Origin: JAIQFL01 sp035501495 | GTDB taxonomy: Bacteria > Acidobacteriota > Terriglobia > Bryobacterales > Bryobacteraceae | DNA length: 64,000 nt | Assembly (NCBI GenBank): GCA_035501495.1 | Contig: DATJWB010000121.1 | Coordinates: 1-64,000, forward strand | Direction: 5' to 3' | In this document: positions 44,798 through 52,983 of the stretch, in pieces | How the letters are laid out: every line of letters begins with the position of its first letter | How positions within the stretch are numbered: position 1 is the stretch's first letter | Translations under genes and position numbers: made by a program | The notes under the pieces: generated by a model | What the model saw: the letters and a program-made list of their open reading frames with translations, nothing else | Told to the model about the DNA's origin: nothing | Database searches by the model: none

Positions 44798-45942
44798 AGG
44801 TGACCCTTGGCATCGATTAGTTGCTGATAGAGTTCTTCGGTCTGATGTACCGAGTGCTCGATGGAGAACAGATCGGAGACCCTCTGTGCGCCCGCTCGTC
44901 CGAGACGGATGGCCAGCTCCCGGTCCGCGAGCAATCGGCTCATGGCGGCGGCAAGCGCGGCCGAATCGCGCGGGGGAACCAGCAAGCCGCTGACCTCGTC
45001 CTCGACGACCTCGGGGTTTCCTCCCACCCTCGTGGCGATCACCGGAGTGCCTGCTGCCATCGACTCTAACAGGGTGTTCGAGATGCCCTCGCTCAACGAG
45101 GGAAGCACCGAGACCGCCGCTTCGGACAGCAGATCCGGAACATCATTGCGGAATCCGGCAAATCCGATCCGGCGGTCGAGACCGAGGCGGCGAGCCTGGT
45201 CCTCGAGTTCCGTCCGGATAACTCCGTCGCCGACCACCAGGAAACAAACATCCGGAGACTCCGCCGCGACCATCGCCGCGGCATCCAGGAAGTAATCAAC
45301 TCCCTTCATCCGATTGAGGCGCGAGAACACTCCGACCAGTCGCGCCGAGAGCGGGAGGCCCAGTTCCCGCCGGAGCAACGCTCCGCGCCGCTTCCTCTCC
45401 GACCGCGGCACCGTGATGCCGTTTCGGATCACGACAATGTGGTTGGGATCATACCCCTGCCGGATCAGGCTTTCGCGGATGGCCTCGGCGTTCACCAGAA
45501 CACAATCGGCCAGGCGGCAGACCATCTTCAGCAGCCGCCTCTGCAGAGGTGTCAGCAAGTCGCCCGTGTCGCGTATCGAAGCGACAACGATAGAGGCTCC
45601 CGCAATCCGCGCGACCGGCACCGTGAAGACGTTGGGGTAGAAGCCGTAACTATGGACGATCTGGATGAGGTTCCTTCTCACATAGCGGGCGAGCCGGATG
45701 CCCTGCCAGAACGTCTTCGGGCTGTAGAGCGGCCCGATGCGGAATTCCGGGCGCGGCACCTCGAGCGTCTCGAGTTCTGCCAGCAGTTCGCCGGAGTTCC
45801 GCAGGCAGGCAATGTGCAGGTCGAAATGTGACGAGTCGATTCCGAGCGCGAGATTCGCGACTTGCCTCTCCGTACCGCCAATATGGAAGTTGGTCAGCAT
45901 TTGCAGCAGCCGGATTCGCCTGCTCTCGATCCCTCGGCCCAT
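44794..45942 (-). CDS. GT4-family glycosyltransferase
   Basis: 382 residues from the ATG at 45942, which overlaps the stop of asparagine synthase copy 2 as TGATG. N-terminal: LQMLTNFHIGGTERQVANLA, the glycine-rich acceptor-side motif of GT4. C-terminal: VGVFSRLNRMKGVDYFLDAA, FLVVGDGVIRTELEDQARRL, IGFAGFRNDVPDLL and the EX7E-like motif SLSEGISNTLLESMAAGTPV. A retaining glycosyltransferase acting on lipid-linked EPS intermediates is expected. Sugar specificity is not deducible. Its stop overlaps the next gene as ATGA. Confidence 0.92.
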   Translation of the reverse strand: MGRGIESRRIRLLQMLTNFHIGGTERQVANLALGIDSSHFDLHIACLRNSGELLAELETLEVPRPEFRIGPLYSPKTFWQGIRLARYVRRNLIQIVHSYGFYPNVFTVPVARIAGASIVVASIRDTGDLLTPLQRRLLKMVCRLADCVLVNAEAIRESLIRQGYDPNHIVVIRNGITVPRSERKRRGALLRRELGLPLSARLVGVFSRLNRMKGVDYFLDAAAMVAAESPDVCFLVVGDGVIRTELEDQARRLGLDRRIGFAGFRNDVPDLLSEAAVSVLPSLSEGISNTLLESMAAGTPVIATRVGGNPEVVEDEVSGLLVPPRDSAALAAAMSRLLADRELAIRLGRAGAQRVSDLFSIEHSVHQTEELYQQLIDAKGHL

Positions 45943-47828
45943 CACGCTGCCTCGCACGCCCGCCTTCCGGCCGCCCGATCCAGGAAAACGCGCGCCCAAA
46001 GCTCGAAGGAGATCAGCGTCCAAAGCTGCAAATCGAGATTCCGGCCGCGCTCGTGCCGCGCCACCAGTTCTTCGATGTATTCGCCGCGGAACAGTCCGCG
46101 GCCCCGGGCGCTTCCGCCCAGCAGCAGGTCCCGGACATAGCTGCCGAGTTTGCCGCGAAACCAGTAACCCAGGGGAATCGCAAAGCCGTGCTTCGGGCGG
46201 TCGATGACCGAATCCGGCAGAATCCCGCGCATGGCCTGTTTGAGCACGTACTTCGTCGTCCCGCCCCGCAGGTTCATTTCGGGAGGAATCGTGGCCGCGA
46301 ACTCCACCAGCTTGTGGTCGAGCAGCGGCACGCGGGTCTCAATGGAGTGTGCCATGCTCATGCGGTCCACTTTCGTAAGGATGTCGAGCGGCAGGTAGCC
46401 CTTCACATCCAGGCGCTGCAGGGCCGACAGCCAGTTGCCGCTGCCCGGCTCCAGTTCGGCAGCTTTCGCCCGCCAGGGTTCGTGGGGCGAGAGCAGCTCG
46501 AAGACCTCCGGCCGGAACAACTTCTTCATCTCGTCCCGGCGGAACAGAGTGCAGGCGTCCAAATAGCGCTCCGGACCCGCAAGCGACATATGCCGCAGGA
46601 AGTTGCGTCCCCGTATTCCATCCGGCATTGTCCGGCTGACACGGCCCAACATGCTTCGCACCAGCGCCGGCAACGGCGGGTATCCGCGCTCACGGCGCTC
46701 TACCAGGTACTTGTCGTATCCCGCAAACAACTCGTCGCCGCCATCGCCCGACAGAACGACCTTCACGTATTTCGATGCCAGCCGGGAAACCATGTAGGTG
46801 GGAATCGCGGAAGAGTCACCGAACGGCTCGTCGAGGTGCCACGCGAGCTTCTCCAGTTCTTCCAGGCCGTCGGGCCCGAGCGTCAGATCGTGGTGATCGG
46901 TCCCGAATCGGTTCGCTACCACGCGAGCGTATTCCAGTTCGTTGTAGTCCGCCTCCCGGAAACCGATCGAGAAAGTCTCGAGCGGAGCCGGAGTCAGACG
47001 CGCCGCCGACGCCACGACGGTGCTGGAATCGATTCCGCCGCTCAGGAATGCCCCTATCGGAACATCGCTCACCATGTGCAGCCGGACCGATTCGTCCAGA
47101 AGTTCGCGAGTGCGATTGATGAAGTAGGTAAGATTGCGGCCTTCATCTGGTACGAACTCGAGGTCCCAATACGACTCGACAACGGGCGTGCGGCCGGGCG
47201 TCGCGGTCAACCATTGCCCGGGTTCGAGCTTGCGTACGCCTTCGACGATTGCCTCCGCAGGCGGAGTGGAGAGAAAACTGAAGAGATGCGACACTGCCGG
47301 CCAGCTGAGCTTCCGCTCCACATCGGGCAGTTGCAGGATGGATTTGAGTTCGGACGCGAAGAGCAGCCTGCCGCCCGCCTCGGCATAATAGAGGGGTTTG
47401 ATCCCTAACCGGTCGCGCGCGATCAGGAGTTGCCTGGCGCGCTCGTCCCACAGGGCGAAGGCGAACATTCCGCGCAAGTGATCGACCAGGCGCTTCCCGT
47501 ATTCTTCATAGAGGTGGACGATGGTCTCGGTGTCCGTATTCGTCTGGAAGACATGCCCCCGGCCTTCCAGCCTCTGCCGCAATTCCTGGAAGTTGTAGAT
47601 CTCGCCGTTGAACACCACCCACACGGTTCCGTCTTCATTGCGAACCGGCTGGTGGCCGGAAGCCACGTCGATGATGCTGAGGCGCCGCATACCCAGGCCC
47701 ACGCCGGGAGCGACGTAATAGCCATGATCGTCCGGGCCACGGTGCGCGATCGCGCCGCACATCTCCCGCACTTCCTGTTCGAGAACCGGCTGGCCGTCGA
47801 TGCTCAGAATGCCGGCAATTCCACACAT
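45942..47828 (-). CDS. asnB: Asparagine synthase-type amidotransferase (EPS-associated), copy 2
   Basis: 628 residues from the ATG at 47828, with AAAGGG upstream and the flippase stop 7 bases away. Amidotransferase domain: MCGIAGILSIDGQPV with the catalytic cysteine, IAHRGPDDHGYY, RRLSIIDVASGHQP. Synthetase domain: AFLSGGIDSSTVV (ATP pyrophosphatase loop) and VVLSGDGGDELFAGYDKYL. It is closer to the XrtA/PEP-CTERM-cluster amidotransferases than copy 1 in its motif spelling, but that is an impression to be tested by phylogeny. It probably amidates a sugar acid of the polymer using glutamine. Confidence 0.9.
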   Translation of the reverse strand: MCGIAGILSIDGQPVLEQEVREMCGAIAHRGPDDHGYYVAPGVGLGMRRLSIIDVASGHQPVRNEDGTVWVVFNGEIYNFQELRQRLEGRGHVFQTNTDTETIVHLYEEYGKRLVDHLRGMFAFALWDERARQLLIARDRLGIKPLYYAEAGGRLLFASELKSILQLPDVERKLSWPAVSHLFSFLSTPPAEAIVEGVRKLEPGQWLTATPGRTPVVESYWDLEFVPDEGRNLTYFINRTRELLDESVRLHMVSDVPIGAFLSGGIDSSTVVASAARLTPAPLETFSIGFREADYNELEYARVVANRFGTDHHDLTLGPDGLEELEKLAWHLDEPFGDSSAIPTYMVSRLASKYVKVVLSGDGGDELFAGYDKYLVERRERGYPPLPALVRSMLGRVSRTMPDGIRGRNFLRHMSLAGPERYLDACTLFRRDEMKKLFRPEVFELLSPHEPWRAKAAELEPGSGNWLSALQRLDVKGYLPLDILTKVDRMSMAHSIETRVPLLDHKLVEFAATIPPEMNLRGGTTKYVLKQAMRGILPDSVIDRPKHGFAIPLGYWFRGKLGSYVRDLLLGGSARGRGLFRGEYIEELVARHERGRNLDLQLWTLISFELWARVFLDRAAGRRACEAA

Positions 47829-47835
47829 GATTGCG

Positions 47836-49374
47836 CTATGCCCTTTCGTAGCTCCACGTCCAGCGCACGCCGCTCCGCGCTTTCCGCAGCCAGTTTGCAA
47901 TCGCCAGCCTTTCGTTTTCCTGCAGCAGATCGAAGCGCCAGACCAGGCCGGTATAGGTAATCGAGTACATGGCGAACGCCGCCACGATCGTCAGCAGCGG
48001 CGTTGCATGGATCAGCGACTTAATCGCGGCCACCGCCAAACCCGAGCCGCAGGCGGCGCCAGCCAGTGGTCCCAGGCTTCGCCACGGCAGCAGATCGGCG
48101 GCCCCCACGCCAAGCAGCCGCTTCATCCGCAACATCGCGCCAGCCTTGAACGCCAGCGTGGCCAGCACCGTGACCAGAGCAGCCCCGGCGAGATGAAAAT
48201 GCCCCAGACAAAGCCGGATCAGCCCCGCGATGATCGCCAGCCGCATCAAATTCAGGAGCAGCAGGAACCGTGTTTGCGCAAAGACGCGCATCACGCCATC
48301 CACCTGCAGGGTGGTGAGGACGATCATGCCGGACCACACCATGAATATCGGGGCGCTCGCCGCGTAGCGGGCCGTAAACAGGAAGACGATCACCTCGTGC
48401 GCGTCCACGATCAGGAAAACCGTCAACGGAAGGAACAGGAGCGCCAGCTTCCAGGTGCTGTCGTGCCAGATTTCGAGAACCGCCCGATTCCGCCCGGCCG
48501 CCAGGCACTCCTGCATCTTGACCATCATCACGTCGCTGGTTGGTCCGGCTGCGAATTCCACCAGTGGAATCTGCAGGCAGCCGACCGCGAAAATCGCGAA
48601 CGTCGCGGGATCGAAGAGATGGGACACCACGTATTGCGGCAGGCTGGTCTGCACGATCTCGACCAGAACGGCCAGTCCAAAGGGCAGCGCGTACGCCAGT
48701 TGTTCGAGGAACAGCGCCCGGTCGGGCCGGAAACTCCCGCGGAACGCGCTCCGGAAGTACGTTACCGTAACCAAAGCACGGAGTCCCGCGAGCAATACAC
48801 CGCACTTCAGCAGCGGCCCCAGATCGCGAAACAGCAGCGCCGGCAGGATGAACGCCGCCGCGCGCAGGAGGTCCGAGCCCGCATACGATACCGATGCCCA
48901 CAGGTACCGGCCGCGCGAGATCAGAACGATCTCGAGAGCCATAGCGAACATCGTTAGCAGGATGTAGCAGCCCATCCAAAGCAGGTACGGGGCCAGGTCG
49001 GGGTTACTCAACCAGCGGCTCACTTGCAGTGCGCCAACCACCAGCGCACCGAGGCAGCACGACCCTGCCGCCAGCATGAACAGCAGGGAGTTCGCGGCAT
49101 ACGCGCCTGCGCGATCCGGCGACCTGGGCAGGAAATAGTACAGGCTTTGCGCCATTCCCAGTTGGCCGATCGAAAACACCGTGGCCCAAATCAGGAAAAG
49201 CTGCTTGTAGGTGCCGAACTGTGCCGGATGGAAGATCCGGGTGAGCACCATGGGGATGAAGAAGGTCGCGGCGAACGCCACGGTCCGTCCGCACATCAGC
49301 AGCAGCGCGGGCTTGAAGACCGAAGGCGGCTGGCCGGCGGCCTCCGCCGAGACAACGGGCGGCGCGGCGGCCAT
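47836..49374 (-). CDS. Wzx-type polysaccharide flippase
   Basis: 512 residues from the ATG at 49374, which overlaps the stop of the O-antigen ligase gene as TGATG. It has about 12-14 hydrophobic segments (LLLMCGRTVAFAATFFIPMV, SLLFMLAAGSCCLGALVVGA, LLWMGCYILLTMFAMALEIV, LALLFLPLTVFLIVDAHEVI). The early LTRIFHPAQFGTYKQLFLIW motif is typical of the MOP/oligosaccharidyl-lipid flippase superfamily. It would move undecaprenyl-linked repeat units to the periplasmic side for polymerisation. Confidence 0.87.
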   Translation of the reverse strand: MAAAPPVVSAEAAGQPPSVFKPALLLMCGRTVAFAATFFIPMVLTRIFHPAQFGTYKQLFLIWATVFSIGQLGMAQSLYYFLPRSPDRAGAYAANSLLFMLAAGSCCLGALVVGALQVSRWLSNPDLAPYLLWMGCYILLTMFAMALEIVLISRGRYLWASVSYAGSDLLRAAAFILPALLFRDLGPLLKCGVLLAGLRALVTVTYFRSAFRGSFRPDRALFLEQLAYALPFGLAVLVEIVQTSLPQYVVSHLFDPATFAIFAVGCLQIPLVEFAAGPTSDVMMVKMQECLAAGRNRAVLEIWHDSTWKLALLFLPLTVFLIVDAHEVIVFLFTARYAASAPIFMVWSGMIVLTTLQVDGVMRVFAQTRFLLLLNLMRLAIIAGLIRLCLGHFHLAGAALVTVLATLAFKAGAMLRMKRLLGVGAADLLPWRSLGPLAGAACGSGLAVAAIKSLIHATPLLTIVAAFAMYSITYTGLVWRFDLLQENERLAIANWLRKARSGVRWTWSYERA

Positions 49375-50636
49375 CACTTCTCTCCCCGAATCTGCCAGCC
49401 TGCCGACACCATGCCCAGCAGGATGTATGGGAACCACGTCAAAACGTAACCTCCCGAAAGGCCGCAAATCACAAAACCCCAGAGGGCGATCTCCAGCCCG
49501 GCCCCCAGGTTGGCGCTACTCTGCCGCCGATTCAGCGCCAGTTTGCGCGCATGATAGATGCCACAACCGATCAACAGCGCGAACGGAACGAATCCCAGCA
49601 GGCCGGTCTCCGCCAGCGGCTGAATGACTGTGTTGTGAGTCACAAGAGCGCCGCGCGTATACAAATCGTGGGGCGCGTACAGCGGCCAGGCAATCACCGA
49701 GCACCCCAGTCCCACGCCGGCGAACGGATTGTCGTCAAACATCCGGAGTCCCGCTTCGGAGGTGGCCAGACGCTGCTGGAAGCTGACGTCGCCATTCAAG
49801 CTGGAGAAGTCCTCGTCTCGCGACCAGTACTTGCCGCCGTACGGCAGCGCTACTACCACCAACGCCACCAGGGCGGCCTGCAACCAGGAATTCCGCTTTC
49901 GCCAGGCATAGAGCGCCACGACGACTCCCAATCCCACAAGACCGCCGCGCGAAAAGGTCACGAAGATTGCCGCCAGGAAGATGACTCCGATCCCCAGAAG
50001 TAACAGCCGCGGCAACAGGCGAAGCCCCTCGGCCAGGAACGCGGCGATCGGCAGCAGGATGATCAGGCTGTATGCCATCTCATTCGGATTCGCAAAAATT
50101 CCCAGCCACGATGCCCTGCCTTCGAACAGGTTTCCTGCCCAGTAATTCCGCAATGTGCCGGCAGCAGGGATCAATCCGCCGAGCACCACCGTCCACATCA
50201 AGCCGCGCAGCCTTCGTACGGTGTTCGCGCAATTCGCAATGAAGAAAAAGACGAGCCCCATTTTGAGCAAGTCGGACAGGGAGTCCACTGCCTGGTGAGG
50301 CCACAAGGCGGTCAGGCAGGAGACCGCGGCAGCGCCCACGAAGGCCAATAGAAGCGCGCCCTCGGGCCACGCGAACGTCAACTTGCGGCGCCCGGCGATG
50401 GTTTCCACCACCAGCATGGCCAGCGCGGATGCCCCGACCACGGCGGCCGGCCGCGCGACCTCAGTTGCAGGCAGCACGAACGGAAGGTTTGCGTACAACA
50501 GGAAAATGAACAGCAGCAGGAGCCAGTACGAGACCGGCGTGGCGCTCGCCATGGCGCTACGCGTCCGGAAGCGCAGTTGCGGTACGCCCGGAGTATAGAA
50601 TTGTGATGCTACATGCGATCCGTTGCCGCTAGCCAT
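49374..50636 (-). CDS. O-antigen ligase/polymerase family protein (Wzy/WaaL-like)
   Basis: 420 residues from the ATG at 50636, overlapping the deacetylase stop by 8 bases. About 11 hydrophobic segments are visible. The family hallmarks are the long periplasmic loop between the late segments (YWSRDEDFSSLNGDVSFQQR, FAGVGLGCSVIAWPLY, ALVTHNTVIQPLAETGLLGF) and the basic motif IFVTFSRGGLVGLGVVVALY. THNTVIQPLAETG matches the H-N-x-x-L-x-x-x-x-E-x-G pattern of Wzy/WaaL. It would join repeat units in the periplasm. Confidence 0.85.
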   Translation of the reverse strand: MASGNGSHVASQFYTPGVPQLRFRTRSAMASATPVSYWLLLLFIFLLYANLPFVLPATEVARPAAVVGASALAMLVVETIAGRRKLTFAWPEGALLLAFVGAAAVSCLTALWPHQAVDSLSDLLKMGLVFFFIANCANTVRRLRGLMWTVVLGGLIPAAGTLRNYWAGNLFEGRASWLGIFANPNEMAYSLIILLPIAAFLAEGLRLLPRLLLLGIGVIFLAAIFVTFSRGGLVGLGVVVALYAWRKRNSWLQAALVALVVVALPYGGKYWSRDEDFSSLNGDVSFQQRLATSEAGLRMFDDNPFAGVGLGCSVIAWPLYAPHDLYTRGALVTHNTVIQPLAETGLLGFVPFALLIGCGIYHARKLALNRRQSSANLGAGLEIALWGFVICGLSGGYVLTWFPYILLGMVSAGWQIRGEK

Positions 50637-51717
50637 AGGTGCGCTCCCCTCCGCCGCGGTGGCGCTGCCGGCATCCACTCACCGCCTCGAACGCACGATG
50701 GATTTGACAGCTCAGAATGCTGCCCGAAAATCTGCCGCGGTAATCGCCGCAGGAGTTCTGCCATAGCAGAGTCCGAGACACAGTGAGGCGCGGAAAGGCG
50801 GGGTCGCGGTGGGAGCAGACCGTGTACCCGAACCGGTATCCCGCATCCGCCACGGCCTTCACGGCGCGAGTATTGAACTGCCCGCTCGGGTAGGCAAAGT
50901 GCCGCGCCTCCGTTCCCAGTCGCGCCTCGATTTCATGCCGCGATTCGCGTAGCTCGGCCGCCGTCCGGGCTGCGCTTTCGTTGGTGATGAGGACGTGCGT
51001 TCGGGTGTGCGACCCCACGGTCACGCCGCCGCGACAAGCGCTCGCGAGCATCTCCCAAGTCATCGAGTAGAACGGTTTCCACGTGCTTTCGGGAATCGGC
51101 GACTCGGACTCCAGCACGGCAAGCACGCGGCGCAATTCCTCCTGCGACAGCATTTCGATCAGCGTCCTGGTGACCTCGTATGTACCGGCGCCCCCCACGC
51201 TTTGGACCGGCACGCCGAGATCTCGCAACAGGTGCTCGAAGTTCTCCAAACCAGCAAACCTGGCCGCACGCCGTGCGAGCAGAAGGTACAGCTTGTCGTG
51301 GACCTGAATTTCGGTGGTGCCCACCAGCCCCGTGACGATGAACACCGCCGCTGGGATGCCCTTTCGTTTGAGAACCGGAAATGCGTGATCGTAAAAATCG
51401 CGATATCCGTCGTCAAAGGTGATGGCTGCAATGGGGGCGATCGAGGTATCGGTCCCGTCCAGACGCGCTCCCAACTCATCCAGCGAGACGAAACGGAAAC
51501 GGCGGCCGATCCAGTCCAGGTGCCGCTCCAGCATTTGCCGGCTGACCAGCATCGAAGGAATCGAGGTTCGAGCGGCGCTTGCGAAGTCTTCCACCACGCG
51601 GTGGTACCCAATCACCACGGCCTGATGATTCGATCCGGCCAGAGTGCCCACAGCCCTGTCCATGCCGGTCCGGCTCAGCACTCCCGCGGCCCCGGTCTTG
51701 ATCCAGCTTCGAATCAC
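50629..51717 (-). CDS. NodB-type polysaccharide deacetylase
   Basis: 362 residues from a GTG at 51717 that overlaps the upstream stop as GTGA. NodB homology motifs: ITFDDGYRDFYDHAFPVL (motif 1, metal aspartate), VGSHTRTHVLIT (motif 2, metal histidines), HFAYPSGQFN (motif 3). No signal peptide is evident, so action on cytoplasmic lipid-linked sugars is likely. Such deacetylases remove N- or O-acetyl groups, with a divalent metal. Like the amidotransferase, it fits the set of EPS-decorating enzymes in exosortase-type clusters. Confidence 0.9.
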   Translation of the reverse strand: MIRSWIKTGAAGVLSRTGMDRAVGTLAGSNHQAVVIGYHRVVEDFASAARTSIPSMLVSRQMLERHLDWIGRRFRFVSLDELGARLDGTDTSIAPIAAITFDDGYRDFYDHAFPVLKRKGIPAAVFIVTGLVGTTEIQVHDKLYLLLARRAARFAGLENFEHLLRDLGVPVQSVGGAGTYEVTRTLIEMLSQEELRRVLAVLESESPIPESTWKPFYSMTWEMLASACRGGVTVGSHTRTHVLITNESAARTAAELRESRHEIEARLGTEARHFAYPSGQFNTRAVKAVADAGYRFGYTVCSHRDPAFPRLTVSRTLLWQNSCGDYRGRFSGSILSCQIHRAFEAVSGCRQRHRGGGERTYG

Positions 51718-52874
51718 TCCGCGATCCTCGTGAGCGCACGCCGGGCCAGTTTCCGTGCCGAACGCTCCAAGTGCGCCGCCCGCTGGCAGATGCGCCCGGC
51801 CGCGCCCGGCGGGTATACTTCCAACCGGTTCAGTTCGCGGCTCTCGCTGCTCCAATGCGCCTTATAGTCCTCATCGCCGTGCAGCAGGTCGTATTCGTCT
51901 GCGCCCTCCTCGATGGCGCTCCGGATCCCTAGTCCCATGGTGACCAGGCCCGCGCTCAGCTTGCGATACGCCGGATCGAAACCCGATTGGTAGAAATAGA
52001 AAGTTCGCCCGTACCGGAATCCGTACAAAGACGCCACCGGCGTGTCATTCAGCCGTAACACATAGAGCCGCAGCCATCCTCGTTCGCAGGCGATCCGGCT
52101 GAACTCGCGATGAAACGCGATCAGGCCCTCGGCGTGGAAAGCGTCCGAGCCGCCCCGCTCCCTCCAACGCAAGTTATGCAGGCCGATCAACATGTCGATC
52201 GACTCCCGGCACTGGTCCCCGCGTTCCACCCGCTCGAACACCACGCGATAGTCGCGATTGATCCGCCTCCATTTACGGTGGAAATTGTACCGATGCTCGG
52301 CGCCCAGCGTCGCCAGGTACTCCTCCCAGGACATCCCGGAAATCGTGATGAAGGGGCAGGTATTGGTGGGGGTCTCCGTAAAGCTCCAGCCTTTGCCGGC
52401 AAGGCATGAGGCGACAGCGGGTGCAAAGCAGTTTTCCAGCCGAAGCTGCGTCCACTCGAGCACCACGCCCGCCCGCGAAAATGCCCCCGCGAACGCCTGC
52501 TGCGCCGATGCTTCGTATCCCCTCCGGACAATCAAATCCAGATAGTCGGAGCCCACATATCCGCTTCCCAGAAACTCCATCGCGGGAAGCGGGCGGCGCC
52601 GCAGCAGATTCGCCGGTCTGAGCGCCACCGGCGCGAGCGCCACCAGTTTTCCCTCGTGGCGGGCGGCGAGAATCGACAGCTCACGGTCCTCCGCCAGGTG
52701 CTTCCACCAGGTATACAGCCATTCCCACGTGAGAAACAGACAATCGGAGTCGCTCGCCCGCAGCAGGTCATTCCACTCATCGCCGAGTGCTTCGAACTGC
52801 CGCACGCTGGAGACGGTCTCCACCATAACGGAGGGCGCAGCCGCGTTCGTCTTCGGGTACGTCGCCGTGGTCAT
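51714..52874 (-). CDS. CelD/BcsL- or FemAB-like GNAT acyltransferase
   Basis: 386 residues from the ATG at 52874; the longer frame to 53093 has no family sequence. Motifs: DSDCLFLTWEWLYTWWKHLA, then YLDLIVRRGYEA and HRYNFHRKWRRINRDY. The second GNAT half has WLRLYVLRLNDTPVASLYGF, YFYQSGFDPAYRKLSAGLV and EYDLLHGDEDYKAHW. This is the GNAT_like domain of proteins tied to cellulose and EPS synthesis, where acyl or aminoacyl transfer to a sugar is suspected. It lies 109 bases after the kinase gene and is coupled to the deacetylase. Confidence 0.87.
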   Translation of the reverse strand: MTTATYPKTNAAAPSVMVETVSSVRQFEALGDEWNDLLRASDSDCLFLTWEWLYTWWKHLAEDRELSILAARHEGKLVALAPVALRPANLLRRRPLPAMEFLGSGYVGSDYLDLIVRRGYEASAQQAFAGAFSRAGVVLEWTQLRLENCFAPAVASCLAGKGWSFTETPTNTCPFITISGMSWEEYLATLGAEHRYNFHRKWRRINRDYRVVFERVERGDQCRESIDMLIGLHNLRWRERGGSDAFHAEGLIAFHREFSRIACERGWLRLYVLRLNDTPVASLYGFRYGRTFYFYQSGFDPAYRKLSAGLVTMGLGIRSAIEEGADEYDLLHGDEDYKAHWSSESRELNRLEVYPPGAAGRICQRAAHLERSARKLARRALTRIAE

Positions 52875-52983
52875 GCGACATCCTGCGGGCGTTCCGCAAT
52901 CAGGAAATCCGCACCAGGAACGTGTGGGTCCCACCAGCCCCGCACCAGGCTGCTCGCCGCGATTGGATGTGCCATGTGATTCC

